Below, piece after piece: positions 9,838 to 16,583 of a stretch of DNA of 17,457 nucleotides. Each line of letters starts with the position of its first letter. Position 1 is the first letter of the stretch. Source of the DNA: an uncultured Acidimicrobiaceae bacterium (GTDB lineage: Bacteria > Actinomycetota > Acidimicrobiia > Acidimicrobiales > Ilumatobacteraceae); assembly GCA_903919215.1 (NCBI GenBank), contig CAIXHI010000302.1, positions 1 through 17,457 of the forward strand, given 5' to 3'. The translations under genes were made by a program, and so were the position numbers. Under the pieces are notes generated by a model. The model was not told the origin of the DNA and ran no database searches. It worked only from the letters and a program-made list of their open reading frames with translations.

Positions 9838-11115
9838 TCAGGCTCCGGAGAAGCTGACCGGCATACCCTTGTCGTCCAGCTGGCCGATGACGTAGTTGGC
9901 GGTGCAGGCGATCGGGAGGATCGCCAGCGCCGTGCCGTCACAGAGCAGCTTGCCACCGGCGACGGTGGGCTGATCGACCGCAGCGTGGGTCAAGAACACC
10001 GTGGTGAGGCTGGCAGCGCTGTAGTCGCCCGTGTAATCGGCCATGAAGCGGCGGAAGGCTTCGAGCACCACGAAGGCGCCCGTGGCCGTACCGTGCGGGT
10101 CGGTCTCGGGCGAGTACTTGGCGATCAGGTTCACGAACGTGGCGTAGTCAGCGTTGGCGGGATCCTCGCCACCGGCGTACGACACGTAGATGTCCTTGAG
10201 CTCACCGTTCGACAGCTGCTTGAGCATGTCGGGGTCGACACAGTTCGAGATCATGCCGATCGCGCCCTTGTAGTCGGCGTCACGCAGTGCGCGGATGGTC
10301 AGCGAGCAGAACGCCGGGTTGCCGATGATCGACACGACGTCGGGGCTGTCCTGCAGCGCGGTCTGGATGGCCGACGCATGGTCGGCGGCCGTGGGCGAGA
10401 TCGGAACGATCGTGACCTCTCCAGCCTTCAGCTGCCCGAAGATCATCGGCCCAAGGGCCTTGGCCGGGCCGGTGGCGCCGGGCACGTCGATGACCACGAT
10501 GGCGGTCTTCTTGGCGCTGACCTTCAGGGCCAAACCGGCCGGGAAGTAGGCGATGCCGGCGACCGGGTTGGTCATGGTGAACGCCTTGCCCTTGGCGGCG
10601 ACCAGCGTCGCATGAGCCGAGGAGTAGGCGAAGATCGGGATGCCGGCAGCGAGGACCGGGGTGGCCCACGGCTCGACGTCGCCAATCACGTTGAACAGCA
10701 CGACCTGCACGCCGGACTCGACCATGGTCGAGCCACAGACTGCGGCGGTGGCAGCGTCCGAAGCGGCGCACTCGACGAGTTCGAGCTTGCGGCCATCGGT
10801 GCCGATGCCGCCCATGTACTCGTTGATCCAGCTGGTGGAGGCTCCGGCGGCCTGCTGATCGGAGGTGTTGTCGATCGATGCGGACACGCCCGACCACATG
10901 TAGCCGACCTTGAGCGTCTCGCCAGCGGCAGCCTTCGGGGTGCCCAGCGGGTCAGCGGCGGCTTCGGTGGTCGGCGCCGAGTCGGTGCCAGCAGTGGTGC
11001 TGTCGGTGCTCGCTGCGGTCGTGGTGGTGGCGTCCTTCTTGTCGTCGCCGCAGGCTGCGGCCGTGAGGCCCAGCACCAGCAGCGCAGCAAGCGCCTTCTT
11101 GGAATGCTTGATCAT
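9838..11115 (-). CDS. ABC transporter substrate-binding lipoprotein (branched-chain amino acid type)
   Basis: 425 aa from the ATG at 11115. Upstream in-frame codons would bury the signal peptide, so this start was preferred; an AAAGGG lies 11 nt before it. Signal MIKHSKKALAALLVLGLTAA is followed by A-C, with Cys22 as the lipid anchor. A Thr/Ala-rich linker follows to about residue 55. Then comes a type I periplasmic-binding fold of the LivJ/LivK class, with VGYMWSGVSASIDN at the first strand, NPVAGIAYFPAGLALKV, VVIDVPGATGPAKALGPM, a CSLTIRALRDADYKG segment and a C-terminal GAFVVLEAFRR helix. It captures the solute and delivers it to the LivHMG/LivF complex encoded downstream. It is the first gene of the unit with its own promoter, and hairpins follow it. 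That order fits a need for more binding protein than permease. The ligand (amino acid, amide, urea or aromatic acid) cannot be told. Confidence 0.9.
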   Translation of the reverse strand: MIKHSKKALAALLVLGLTAAACGDDKKDATTTTAASTDSTTAGTDSAPTTEAAADPLGTPKAAAGETLKVGYMWSGVSASIDNTSDQQAAGASTSWINEYMGGIGTDGRKLELVECAASDAATAAVCGSTMVESGVQVVLFNVIGDVEPWATPVLAAGIPIFAYSSAHATLVAAKGKAFTMTNPVAGIAYFPAGLALKVSAKKTAIVVIDVPGATGPAKALGPMIFGQLKAGEVTIVPISPTAADHASAIQTALQDSPDVVSIIGNPAFCSLTIRALRDADYKGAIGMISNCVDPDMLKQLSNGELKDIYVSYAGGEDPANADYATFVNLIAKYSPETDPHGTATGAFVVLEAFRRFMADYTGDYSAASLTTVFLTHAAVDQPTVAGGKLLCDGTALAILPIACTANYVIGQLDDKGMPVSFSGA

Positions 11116-11189
11116 GTGTGTAGATGCCCTTTCAGACAATGAATCGTGAGATGTCGGACACCGCAACCGATGGCTGCAACACCCTCCCC

Positions 11190-11216
11190 CTCACCCTCCC
11201 CAGTGATAGCGACCCG
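11190..11216 (-). repeat. 27-nt leader element, copy B (upstream of the binding-protein gene)
   Basis: Minus-strand sequence CGGGTCGCTATCACTG then GGGAGGGTGAG, 74 nt before the ATG at 11115 and about 20 nt downstream of the predicted transcription start. It matches copy A (9516-9542) at 24 of 27 positions. Being within the predicted 5' UTR, it could act as an RNA element. Its purine-rich end GGGGAGGGTGAGGGGGAGG is longer than in copy A. Confidence 0.75.
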
Positions 11217-11241
11217 CCACATTGACAGGCTGCCGGGCGCG

Positions 11242-11271
11242 ATTGTAACACCAACCTGACACTCGTGTCAC
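11242..11271 (-). promoter_or_regulatory. Promoter of the ABC importer operon with palindromic operator
   Basis: On the minus strand GTGACA (-35, 11271-11266) and TACAAT (-10, 11247-11242) are separated by 18 nt. Each matches the sigma-70 consensus at 5 of 6 positions. Transcription should start near 11235, giving a leader of about 120 nt. The -35 overlaps a perfect inverted repeat TGACAC-GA-GTGTCA (11257-11270), well placed for a repressor. Confidence 0.6.
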
Positions 11272-11351
11272 GCGCCAAATCGAAAATGTTGTCCTGATTT
11301 TACAATGATGCAAGCGGGCCCGACCGGCGGCCGATCGCGGCCAGGGCGCGC

Positions 11352-12392
11352 TCAGAACGTGGCGGTGTCGATCACGAACCGGTAGCGCACATCGCTGGCC
11401 ACCACGCGGTCCCATGCCTCGGCGATCTGCGCGGCATCGATCACTTCGATCTCCGCCCCGAGACCGTGCTGTGCACAGAAGTCGAGCATCTCCTGGGTCT
11501 CGCGGATGCCACCGATCGCCGAGCCAGCAAGGCTCTTGCGCCCACCCATCAGCGAGAAGGCGCGCACGGACTGCGGTTCGGGCGGCGCACCCACGTTCAC
11601 CATCGCCCCGTCGAGGCGCAACATGCCCAGGTACGAGTCGAGCGGCAGTGGTGCCGACACCGTGTTGATGATCAGGTCGAGTGTGCCGCGCAGTTGCTTG
11701 AACGTGGCCCGGTCGCTGGTGGCGAAGTAGTGGTGGGCACCGAGACGCTTGCCATCGGCCTCCTTCGAGAGCGATTGCGACAACACCGTCACTTCGGCGC
11801 CCATTGCGACGGCGATCTTGACGGCCATGTGGCCCAGGCCACCCATGCCCACCACGGCGACCCGCTTACCAGGGCCGCAGTTCCAGTGACGCAACGGCGA
11901 GTAGACGGTGATCCCGGCACACAGCAGAGGTGCGGCGACATCGAGACCCAAGCCCTCGGGCACCCTCACGACGAAGTCCTGGTCGACAACGATGTACTCC
12001 GAGTAGCCGCCGTCGGTGTGGCGACCGTACTTGTCGACCGAGCCATAGGTACCGGTGCTGCCCTTCAAGCAGTACTGCTCCTCCCCCGCCTTGCAATTCT
12101 CGCATTCGCGGCAGGAGTCGACCAGGCAGCCAACGCCGACACGATCGCCGACGGCGTACTTCGTGACACCTGCTCCGACTTCCTCGACCACACCGGCGAT
12201 CTCGTGGCCGGGCACGAGCGGGTAATGGGTGGCACCCCACTCGCCTCGCCCGGTGTGGATATCGGAGTGGCAGATACCGGCGAAGGCGATCTTGATCAGC
12301 ACATCGCCCGGTTCGAGGTCGCGGCGTTCGATGGTGGTCTTGGCGAAAGGACCTTCCGGTCCGGGTGTGGCATAGGCGGTGACGGTACGCAT
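11352..12392 (-). CDS. NADP-type zinc-dependent alcohol dehydrogenase (CAD/YahK-like)
   Basis: 346 aa medium-chain dehydrogenase. Catalytic zinc ligands are C41 (GICHSD), H63-E64 (PGHE) and C158 (LCAGIT). Structural zinc ligands are C94, C97, C100 and C108. The Rossmann loop is GMGGLG (182-187). The SQSLSK segment after the second strand is the phosphate-binding pattern of the NADP-using cinnamyl-alcohol-dehydrogenase/YahK subgroup. It should interconvert aldehydes and primary alcohols in the cytoplasm; the substrate is undefined. The ATG at 12392 has a good SD, AGGAG, 6 nt upstream. The longer open frame upstream overlaps purU and has no domain sense. It lies 74 nt behind purU on the same strand, with a hairpin in the gap. 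Both genes could serve one-carbon or aldehyde handling, but that is inference. Confidence 0.92.
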   Translation of the reverse strand: MRTVTAYATPGPEGPFAKTTIERRDLEPGDVLIKIAFAGICHSDIHTGRGEWGATHYPLVPGHEIAGVVEEVGAGVTKYAVGDRVGVGCLVDSCRECENCKAGEEQYCLKGSTGTYGSVDKYGRHTDGGYSEYIVVDQDFVVRVPEGLGLDVAAPLLCAGITVYSPLRHWNCGPGKRVAVVGMGGLGHMAVKIAVAMGAEVTVLSQSLSKEADGKRLGAHHYFATSDRATFKQLRGTLDLIINTVSAPLPLDSYLGMLRLDGAMVNVGAPPEPQSVRAFSLMGGRKSLAGSAIGGIRETQEMLDFCAQHGLGAEIEVIDAAQIAEAWDRVVASDVRYRFVIDTATF

Positions 12393-12410
12393 TTCTGACT
12401 CCTGTGGCGT

Positions 12411-12429
12411 TTCGGGGCCCCTCCCCGAA
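12411..12429 (-). terminator. Stem-loop between purU and the alcohol dehydrogenase gene
   Basis: TTCGGGG and CCCCGAA make a 7-bp stem with a 5-nt loop, 19 nt before the ADH start and 38 nt after the purU stop. It could end purU transcription or act as a leader hairpin upstream of the ADH ribosome binding site. Confidence 0.4.
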
Positions 12430-12466
12430 CCGCCGACTCTATGCCTGTCAGCGCCCTGTGCCCGCG

Positions 12467-13312
12467 TTAGTGGAAGACGACGACGCGGTGACCGATCAGG
12501 AAGATCCGGTCCTCGGCCTGCAGGCGCACGGCGCGAGACAGCACCTGACGCTCCACGTCGCGCCCCATGATCGACAACGTGTTCGCATCCATCGAGTGAT
12601 CGACCTGGACGACACCCTGTTCGATGATCGGACCCTCGTCGAGATCGGCGGTCACGTGATGGGCGGTGGCACCGATCATCTTGACACCGCGTTCGTAGGC
12701 CTGCTGGTACGGGCGAGCACCCTTGAAACCGGGCAGGAACGAGTGGTGGATGTTGATGATGCGACCCGAGAAGTCGCGGCAGAAGTCTTCGGAGAGCACC
12801 TGCATGTAGCGGGCCAGCACTACGAAGTCGATGCGGTGTTCGGCGACAAGCGCACGCAATGCAGCTTCCTGCTCGGCCTTGGTGTCCTTCGTGACCGGCA
12901 GGTGCACGTACGGAACGCCGTAGCGCTCGCAAAGTTGCGCACAATCGGGATGGTTGGAAACGACCAATGGAATCTCGATCGGCAGTTCCCCGGCCTGCCA
13001 GCGGTACAGCAGGTCGAGCAGACAGTGGTCGAACTTCGACACCATGATCAGCACGCGCTGATGTGCGTCCTCATTGCGCAACGTGAACGTCGCGCCCAGA
13101 CGGTCGACTACTGGCTGCAGCAGCGCACGCACCTGATCGACATCGTCGAGCGGCGACTCGAAACGGGTGCGCATGCAGAACTGCTCGGTGAGCGGGTCGC
13201 CGTATTGCGCGTTGTCGAGGATGTTGCCCGAGGCCTCAAGCAGGGCGGCGGCGAACGAGTGGACGATGCCGGGGCGGTCGGCGCAGCGGACGGTCATGAC
13301 GTAGCGGGGCAT
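12467..13312 (-). CDS. purU: Formyltetrahydrofolate deformylase
   Basis: 281 aa, the usual PurU length. An N-terminal ACT domain (about 1-80: YVMTVRCADRPGIVHSFAAALLEASGNI) precedes a PurN-type formyltransferase fold. The active-site Asn-His-Asp set is present: N187 and H189 in INIHHSFLPGFKGA, and D225 in ADLDEGPII. VVSNHPD (118-123) and PYQQAYERGVKMIGATAHHV are also characteristic. It hydrolyses 10-formyl-THF to THF and formate, feeding formate to PurT-type purine synthesis or balancing the one-carbon pool. The ACT domain is the likely regulatory site. The ATG at 13312 gives the standard N-terminus; upstream in-frame codons add unrelated residues. No clear SD is seen. It diverges from the thiolase-like gene across about 100 nt and is followed by the ADH gene. 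Confidence 0.95.
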   Translation of the reverse strand: MPRYVMTVRCADRPGIVHSFAAALLEASGNILDNAQYGDPLTEQFCMRTRFESPLDDVDQVRALLQPVVDRLGATFTLRNEDAHQRVLIMVSKFDHCLLDLLYRWQAGELPIEIPLVVSNHPDCAQLCERYGVPYVHLPVTKDTKAEQEAALRALVAEHRIDFVVLARYMQVLSEDFCRDFSGRIINIHHSFLPGFKGARPYQQAYERGVKMIGATAHHVTADLDEGPIIEQGVVQVDHSMDANTLSIMGRDVERQVLSRAVRLQAEDRIFLIGHRVVVFH

Positions 13313-13416
13313 AGGGCGACCAGTCTCGCTGGCGACGGCCCAAACCGAACGGGGGAAGTGGACGAAAGTCCGCCCTGGCCATGGCTCCGCCGCTCGCGGC
13401 TGACAGACTCCAGCAA

Positions 13417-14577
13417 ATGGGAGCATGTATCACAGGAGTCGGGATGTCGGCGGTGGGGCGCGCGCTGTATCGCCACCCGACCGACCTCGCCGTCGAAGGG
13501 TGTTTGAACGCGATCGCCGATGCCGGTCTGACGCGAGACGACATCGACGGGGCCGCCGCGTTCCACATCGAGGGTTCTGCCGGCGTGGTCGAGATGATCG
13601 ACACACTCGGGTTGCAGGTCGACTGGTTCGCCGACCTCAGCATCGGCCCGTCGCAGATCAGCGCGATCTTCGAAGCGATCATGGCGGTGGAGACCGGCCG
13701 GGCACGTCATGTCATCGTGTTCCACTCGTCATGCGAGGGCACGGTGCGCACCACGTTGGGCAAGGGTGGCTCGATGCCCGGCTCGGCGTCGGCGACACCC
13801 GAGCGCGTCAGCGGCATGCCCGAATGGTGGCTGCCCTTCGGAGCGCCGTCGGCGGGCAACCACATTGCGATGTACGCCCAGCGGCACATGCACCTGTACG
13901 GCACCACCCGCGAGCAGATGGCGCAGATTCCCATCGTGCAGCGACGCAACGCCGGCCTGTACGACAAGAGCATCTACAACACACCACTGACGATGGAGGA
14001 TTACCTCAACGCGCGGATGATCACCGAGCCGTTCTGTCTGTTCGACTGCGATATCCCGATCGACTTCTGCACGGCGATCGTCATCTCCAGTACGGATGCA
14101 ACGAGTGGCCTGCGTCGCCCGCCGCTGGCAGTCGAGGCCACCAGCCACGCGCTCAAGTCGCGGCCGTCGTGGGATCAGTTCGACGACCTCTCCACGATGG
14201 TGCTGCGCGATGTCGGCCTCGACCTGTGGAAGCACACCGACCTCACCCCCGGCGATGTCGACGTGGCAGGTGTGTACGACGGCTTCACGTTCATCACGAT
14301 GGCGTGGCTGGAAGCACTCGGCTTCTGCGGCAAAGGTGAGAGCGGTGCGTTCATCGAAGGTGGTCAGCGAATCTCGCTCGAAGGCGAACTGCCGATCAAC
14401 ACCAACGGCGGCCAACTGTCGTCCGGGCGCATGCACGGCTGGGGCTATCTCCCTGAGGTCTGTCTACAACTCTGGGGCGACGGTGGGGCGCGGCAGGTGC
14501 CCAACGGCCCCGAGGTCGGTGTGGTCGCATCCGGTGGCGGCGTATTCGCCGGCGCAATGTTGGTGACGAGGAGCTGA
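13417..14577 (+). CDS. Thiolase-fold protein (SCP2-thiolase/Ltp2-like), acyl-CoA C-C bond chemistry
   Basis: 386 aa from the ATG at 13417, which gives the family-style start MGACITGVGMSAVGR. An ATG at 13381 would add 12 unrelated residues. The thiolase-like fold is shown by LAVEGCLNAIADAGL, ETGRARHVIVF, DVAGVYDGFTFITM, INTNGGQLSSGRMHGWGYLPE and the C-terminal ASGGGVFAGAMLVTR. Where classic thiolases have the acylated Cys (N-x-x-C-x-S-G at the first core helix) this protein has LSIGPSQISA, so there is no obvious nucleophile. Tyr287 (YDGF) and His340 (MHG) are kept. This resembles Ltp2-type aldolases of sterol side-chain degradation, which use Tyr residues. The next gene, a DUF35 protein 1 nt away, is the standard partner of such proteins. 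Ordinary thiolase activity is doubtful; a CoA-thioester aldolase or lyase is more likely. Substrate unknown. Confidence 0.85.
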   Translation: MGACITGVGMSAVGRALYRHPTDLAVEGCLNAIADAGLTRDDIDGAAAFHIEGSAGVVEMIDTLGLQVDWFADLSIGPSQISAIFEAIMAVETGRARHVIVFHSSCEGTVRTTLGKGGSMPGSASATPERVSGMPEWWLPFGAPSAGNHIAMYAQRHMHLYGTTREQMAQIPIVQRRNAGLYDKSIYNTPLTMEDYLNARMITEPFCLFDCDIPIDFCTAIVISSTDATSGLRRPPLAVEATSHALKSRPSWDQFDDLSTMVLRDVGLDLWKHTDLTPGDVDVAGVYDGFTFITMAWLEALGFCGKGESGAFIEGGQRISLEGELPINTNGGQLSSGRMHGWGYLPEVCLQLWGDGGARQVPNGPEVGVVASGGGVFAGAMLVTRS

Positions 14578-14578
14578 A

Positions 14579-14998
14579 ATGAGCACTGTGCCCGGCCCCA
14601 TGCGGATTCCGCCGCTTCTCACGGAACTCAACACCGACTTCTGGACGGGTGGCCTCGCGGGTGAACTGCGCATCCAGCGCTGCACCCATTGCGCCACCTA
14701 CCACCACCCGCCCACCAGCGTGTGCCGCAACTGCCTGCGCGGCGGGCTCACAGCACAGGTCGTCAGCGGCACGGCAACCGTGATGGCATTCACGATCAAC
14801 CACCACCAGTGGAGCCCAACGGCCACCACCGAGCCGTACGTGATCGCGATCGTGGAACTCCCCGAGCAGGATGGTCTGCGCATCACCACCAACATCGTCA
14901 ACTGCGATGTTCGCGATGTGCACATCGACATGCCGGTGCGCGTGGTGTTCGAGCCACTCGCCGACGTCGCGCTGCCGCTGTTCGAACCCGATCGCTGA
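14579..14998 (+). CDS. Zn-ribbon/OB-fold (DUF35) acyl-CoA-associated protein
   Basis: 139 aa. The N-terminal rubredoxin-like Zn ribbon has C35, C38, C49 and C52 (CTHC and CRNC) after the usual FW...GEL..QRC lead-in helix. An OB-fold follows (TATVMAFTINHHQW, PYVIAIVELPEQDGLRITTNIV, DMPVRVVFEPLADVALPLFEP). DUF35 proteins bind thiolase-fold partners and help place or channel the CoA substrate. Known examples are the ChsH2 DUF35 domain with Ltp2 and the archaeal thiolase/HMG-CoA synthase bridge. The ATG at 14579 follows the stop of the thiolase-like gene by 1 nt, with a strong SD (GAGGAG, 14568-14573) inside that gene's end, so the two are clearly coupled and probably form one complex. Confidence 0.92.
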   Translation: MSTVPGPMRIPPLLTELNTDFWTGGLAGELRIQRCTHCATYHHPPTSVCRNCLRGGLTAQVVSGTATVMAFTINHHQWSPTATTEPYVIAIVELPEQDGLRITTNIVNCDVRDVHIDMPVRVVFEPLADVALPLFEPDR

Positions 14999-15035
14999 CG
15001 CCCGGTTTCTGGGAATGATCAGCCCCAACGAGGCG

Positions 15036-15080
15036 TCTGGGAAGCGGTGGTTCCGGAATCCGTAACCACCGCTTCCCAGA
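15036..15080. terminator. Perfect 17-bp stem-loop between convergent operons
   Basis: TCTGGGAAGCGGTGGTT (15036-15052) pairs without mismatch to AACCACCGCTTCCCAGA (15064-15080) around an 11-nt loop. It lies in the 128-bp gap between the DUF35 stop (14998) and the isochorismatase-like stop (15127). It is symmetrical and probably acts in both directions. There is no T-run on either side, as often in high-GC actinobacteria. Confidence 0.7.
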
Positions 15081-15126
15081 ACGGAGCGTTGAACGGGCGA
15101 GCCGACTGCCCGATCGGACAGGCCGG

Positions 15127-15756
15127 TCAGTTGGCGGGCAGGCCGGCCCAGTGGTCGAGGATGCCTTGCACCGGGGTCACCACGCCGACGTTGCGAATGG
15201 TGAATTTCAACAGTTGCTGCACGTACTCGGGCGGGTCGCCGGCCACGCAATCGCTGGGCACCACCACTCGATAGCCGAGGTTCATCGCCTCGATCGCAGT
15301 GCCGTTGACGGCGATGTTCGCCGACACGCCCACGAGGATCACAGTGGTGACGTCGAGGTTGCGCAGATACGCGTCGAGCGGTGTCGTGTAGAACCCGGTC
15401 ATGCCGTGCTCGCGACCCAGGGAGATATCGCCCTCGTGTGGCGTGAGTCGGTGGTGGATCGCCCCGTGGCTCCAACTGCGCGACTCCGCGCCAGCGATCG
15501 AGCGGCCGATCATCAGGTTCTTGACCGCACCTTTGCCGTCCTCACGTCGCGCATCGCTGACGTAGATGACGGGAGCTCCCACACGCCGCGCGGCAGCCAG
15601 CAACGCGGCGACATTGTCGACCAGGCCGATCGCCTCCGCATGAGCCGCCACACCGGGGATGAGCGCCTTCTGCGGATCGAGCATGTTCTCCTGCACCTCC
15701 AACGCCACCACTGCGGTGTGCCGAGGGTCGAGGAACGGGGCGAGGTCGATCGCCAT
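15127..15756 (-). CDS. Isochorismatase-fold protein lacking the usual catalytic Asp and Cys
   Basis: 209 aa with the layout of the isochorismatase/cysteine hydrolase family. A first strand TAVVALEVQENML is followed by helix LVDNVAALLAAARRVGAPVIYVSD, then GFYTTPLDAYLRNLDVTTVILVGVSANIAVNGTA split over strand and helix, then GYRVVVPSDCVA. The Asp of the usual D-x-Q strand is Glu20. The nucleophilic Cys of the G-V-x-x-N-x-C-V motif is Ala149. The Lys region has R115-E116 instead of a clear Lys. Cysteine-hydrolase activity (nicotinamidase or carbamoylase type) is therefore not expected. True isochorismatases also work without Cys, but they keep Asp and Lys. Last gene of the P450 operon, 2 nt after the NTF2-like gene. 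It could be a divergent hydrolase or a binding subunit. Confidence 0.85.
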   Translation of the reverse strand: MAIDLAPFLDPRHTAVVALEVQENMLDPQKALIPGVAAHAEAIGLVDNVAALLAAARRVGAPVIYVSDARREDGKGAVKNLMIGRSIAGAESRSWSHGAIHHRLTPHEGDISLGREHGMTGFYTTPLDAYLRNLDVTTVILVGVSANIAVNGTAIEAMNLGYRVVVPSDCVAGDPPEYVQQLLKFTIRNVGVVTPVQGILDHWAGLPAN

Positions 15757-15758
15757 AC

Positions 15759-16343
15759 TCAGACTCGCTCGCCGAAGTTCATGTCATCGATGCGGCGCAC
15801 GGTGGGAATCTCGTGCTCACGGCCGAGCCACGACGGCGTCGCAGTATGACCGGCGGCCGGGCGAGCCCACTCGATGTTGCCCCAATGTGCGCGCGACAAC
15901 TGATCGGGGAAGCTGGGGTCGATGGCCTGACATGCCTTCCAGTACCCCTTGGCGTACTTCACCATCTCCGGCTGCATCCACCAGTCTTCTTCGGATGACC
16001 ATTTGCCGTTGCCGGCGTACTGGATGATCTGCAGCGACGGGAACGAGAACGGCGCCTGCGTCGGGTCGGGATGGTCGGCCAGGTTGAGGCCCTTCCACAC
16101 GATCCGGTTGCCCTCGATGTTGTACCACTCGAGCGCGGTGTAGCAGTGCTTGCCGGTCATCATCGTGGTCTCGAGGAACAGTTGGATCTCCGCCGGGCCG
16201 CGGAAGCGTCCGTAGAAGTGGTCGAAGTACACGGCGTCATCGGTGAACAACTGCGACCACGCGATCCAGTCCTCCATCACCGGCCCGACCATGAAGTAGT
16301 GCTGGAAGGCGGCTTCCACTTCGTCGCGGCTGTAGTCGGTCAT
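15759..16343 (-). CDS. SnoaL/NTF2-like protein
   Basis: 194 aa. The first 130 residues look like the cone-shaped NTF2/SnoaL fold. A helix DEVEAAFQHYFMVG leads to DWIAWSQLFTDDAVYFDHFYGRFRGPAEIQLFLE, then curved-sheet strands (YNIEGNRIVWKGLN, FPSLQIIQYAGNGKWSSEEDWW). A longer tail of about 65 residues follows (YAKGYWKACQAIDPSFPDQ...), which simple SnoaL proteins lack. Members serve as small cyclases, isomerases, dehydratases or the small subunits of oxygenases. The start at 16343 has an SD-like AGAGGA 9 nt upstream; a longer form starting at 16403 would overlap the upstream gene. It lies 5 nt after the HiPIP-like gene and 2 nt before the isochorismatase-like gene. Reaction unknown; probably acts on a P450 product or substrate. 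Confidence 0.8.
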   Translation of the reverse strand: MTDYSRDEVEAAFQHYFMVGPVMEDWIAWSQLFTDDAVYFDHFYGRFRGPAEIQLFLETTMMTGKHCYTALEWYNIEGNRIVWKGLNLADHPDPTQAPFSFPSLQIIQYAGNGKWSSEEDWWMQPEMVKYAKGYWKACQAIDPSFPDQLSRAHWGNIEWARPAAGHTATPSWLGREHEIPTVRRIDDMNFGERV

Positions 16344-16348
16344 CTGCG

Positions 16349-16570
16349 TTATTCCTCTCGCATGGCCCAGAACTGGCACCACCAGTTGGTGCTCACCAGA
16401 CACTGGAACTTTTCGTGCCAGCAGAATGCCAGCGGGTCGTCGGGCTGCAGGTAGTACAGGCAGTTGCCACAGCTGTCGCCCTCCAACGGGGTGCCGCGCA
16501 GCGCCGTGGCGCGGATGAGCTTCGACGAGGCGTTGAACTTCGCTTCGTCGACAGTCGGCTCGAAGCTCAT
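16349..16570 (-). CDS. Small Cys-rich protein, HiPIP-like iron-sulfur protein
   Basis: 73 aa; start at 16570 with SD AAGGGG 8 nt upstream, 13 nt after the P450 stop. Cys residues are C34, C37, C50, C57 and C65. C34-x2-C37, C50 and C65, with the end WWCQFW, resemble the [4Fe-4S] ligand pattern of high-potential iron-sulfur proteins (C-x2-C, about 14 residues, C, about 13 residues, GWC-x2-W). The spacings here are 2, 12 and 14. CGNCLYY and the K-F segment after C50 also fit. C57 is extra. Classical HiPIPs are exported by Tat to the periplasm. This one has no signal peptide and would be cytoplasmic. As it lies between a P450 and a small NTF2-like protein it may pass electrons to the P450, or bind zinc instead. 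The gene is real by operon spacing and RBS; the cofactor is inferred. Confidence 0.75.
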   Translation of the reverse strand: MSFEPTVDEAKFNASSKLIRATALRGTPLEGDSCGNCLYYLQPDDPLAFCWHEKFQCLVSTNWWCQFWAMREE

Positions 16571-16583
16571 CAGTTCAACCCCT

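Noticed and set aside
11329..11342. GGCCG-ATCG-CGGCC inverted repeat just after the alcohol dehydrogenase stop
   Set aside because: Only 5 bp in a very GC-rich stretch and no T-run; could be chance, so not called a terminator.
14396..15475. Minus-strand frame of 359 aa crossing the DUF35 gene and the intergenic stem-loop
   Set aside because: It covers a strong terminator-like hairpin and two well-supported genes; composition is shadow-like.
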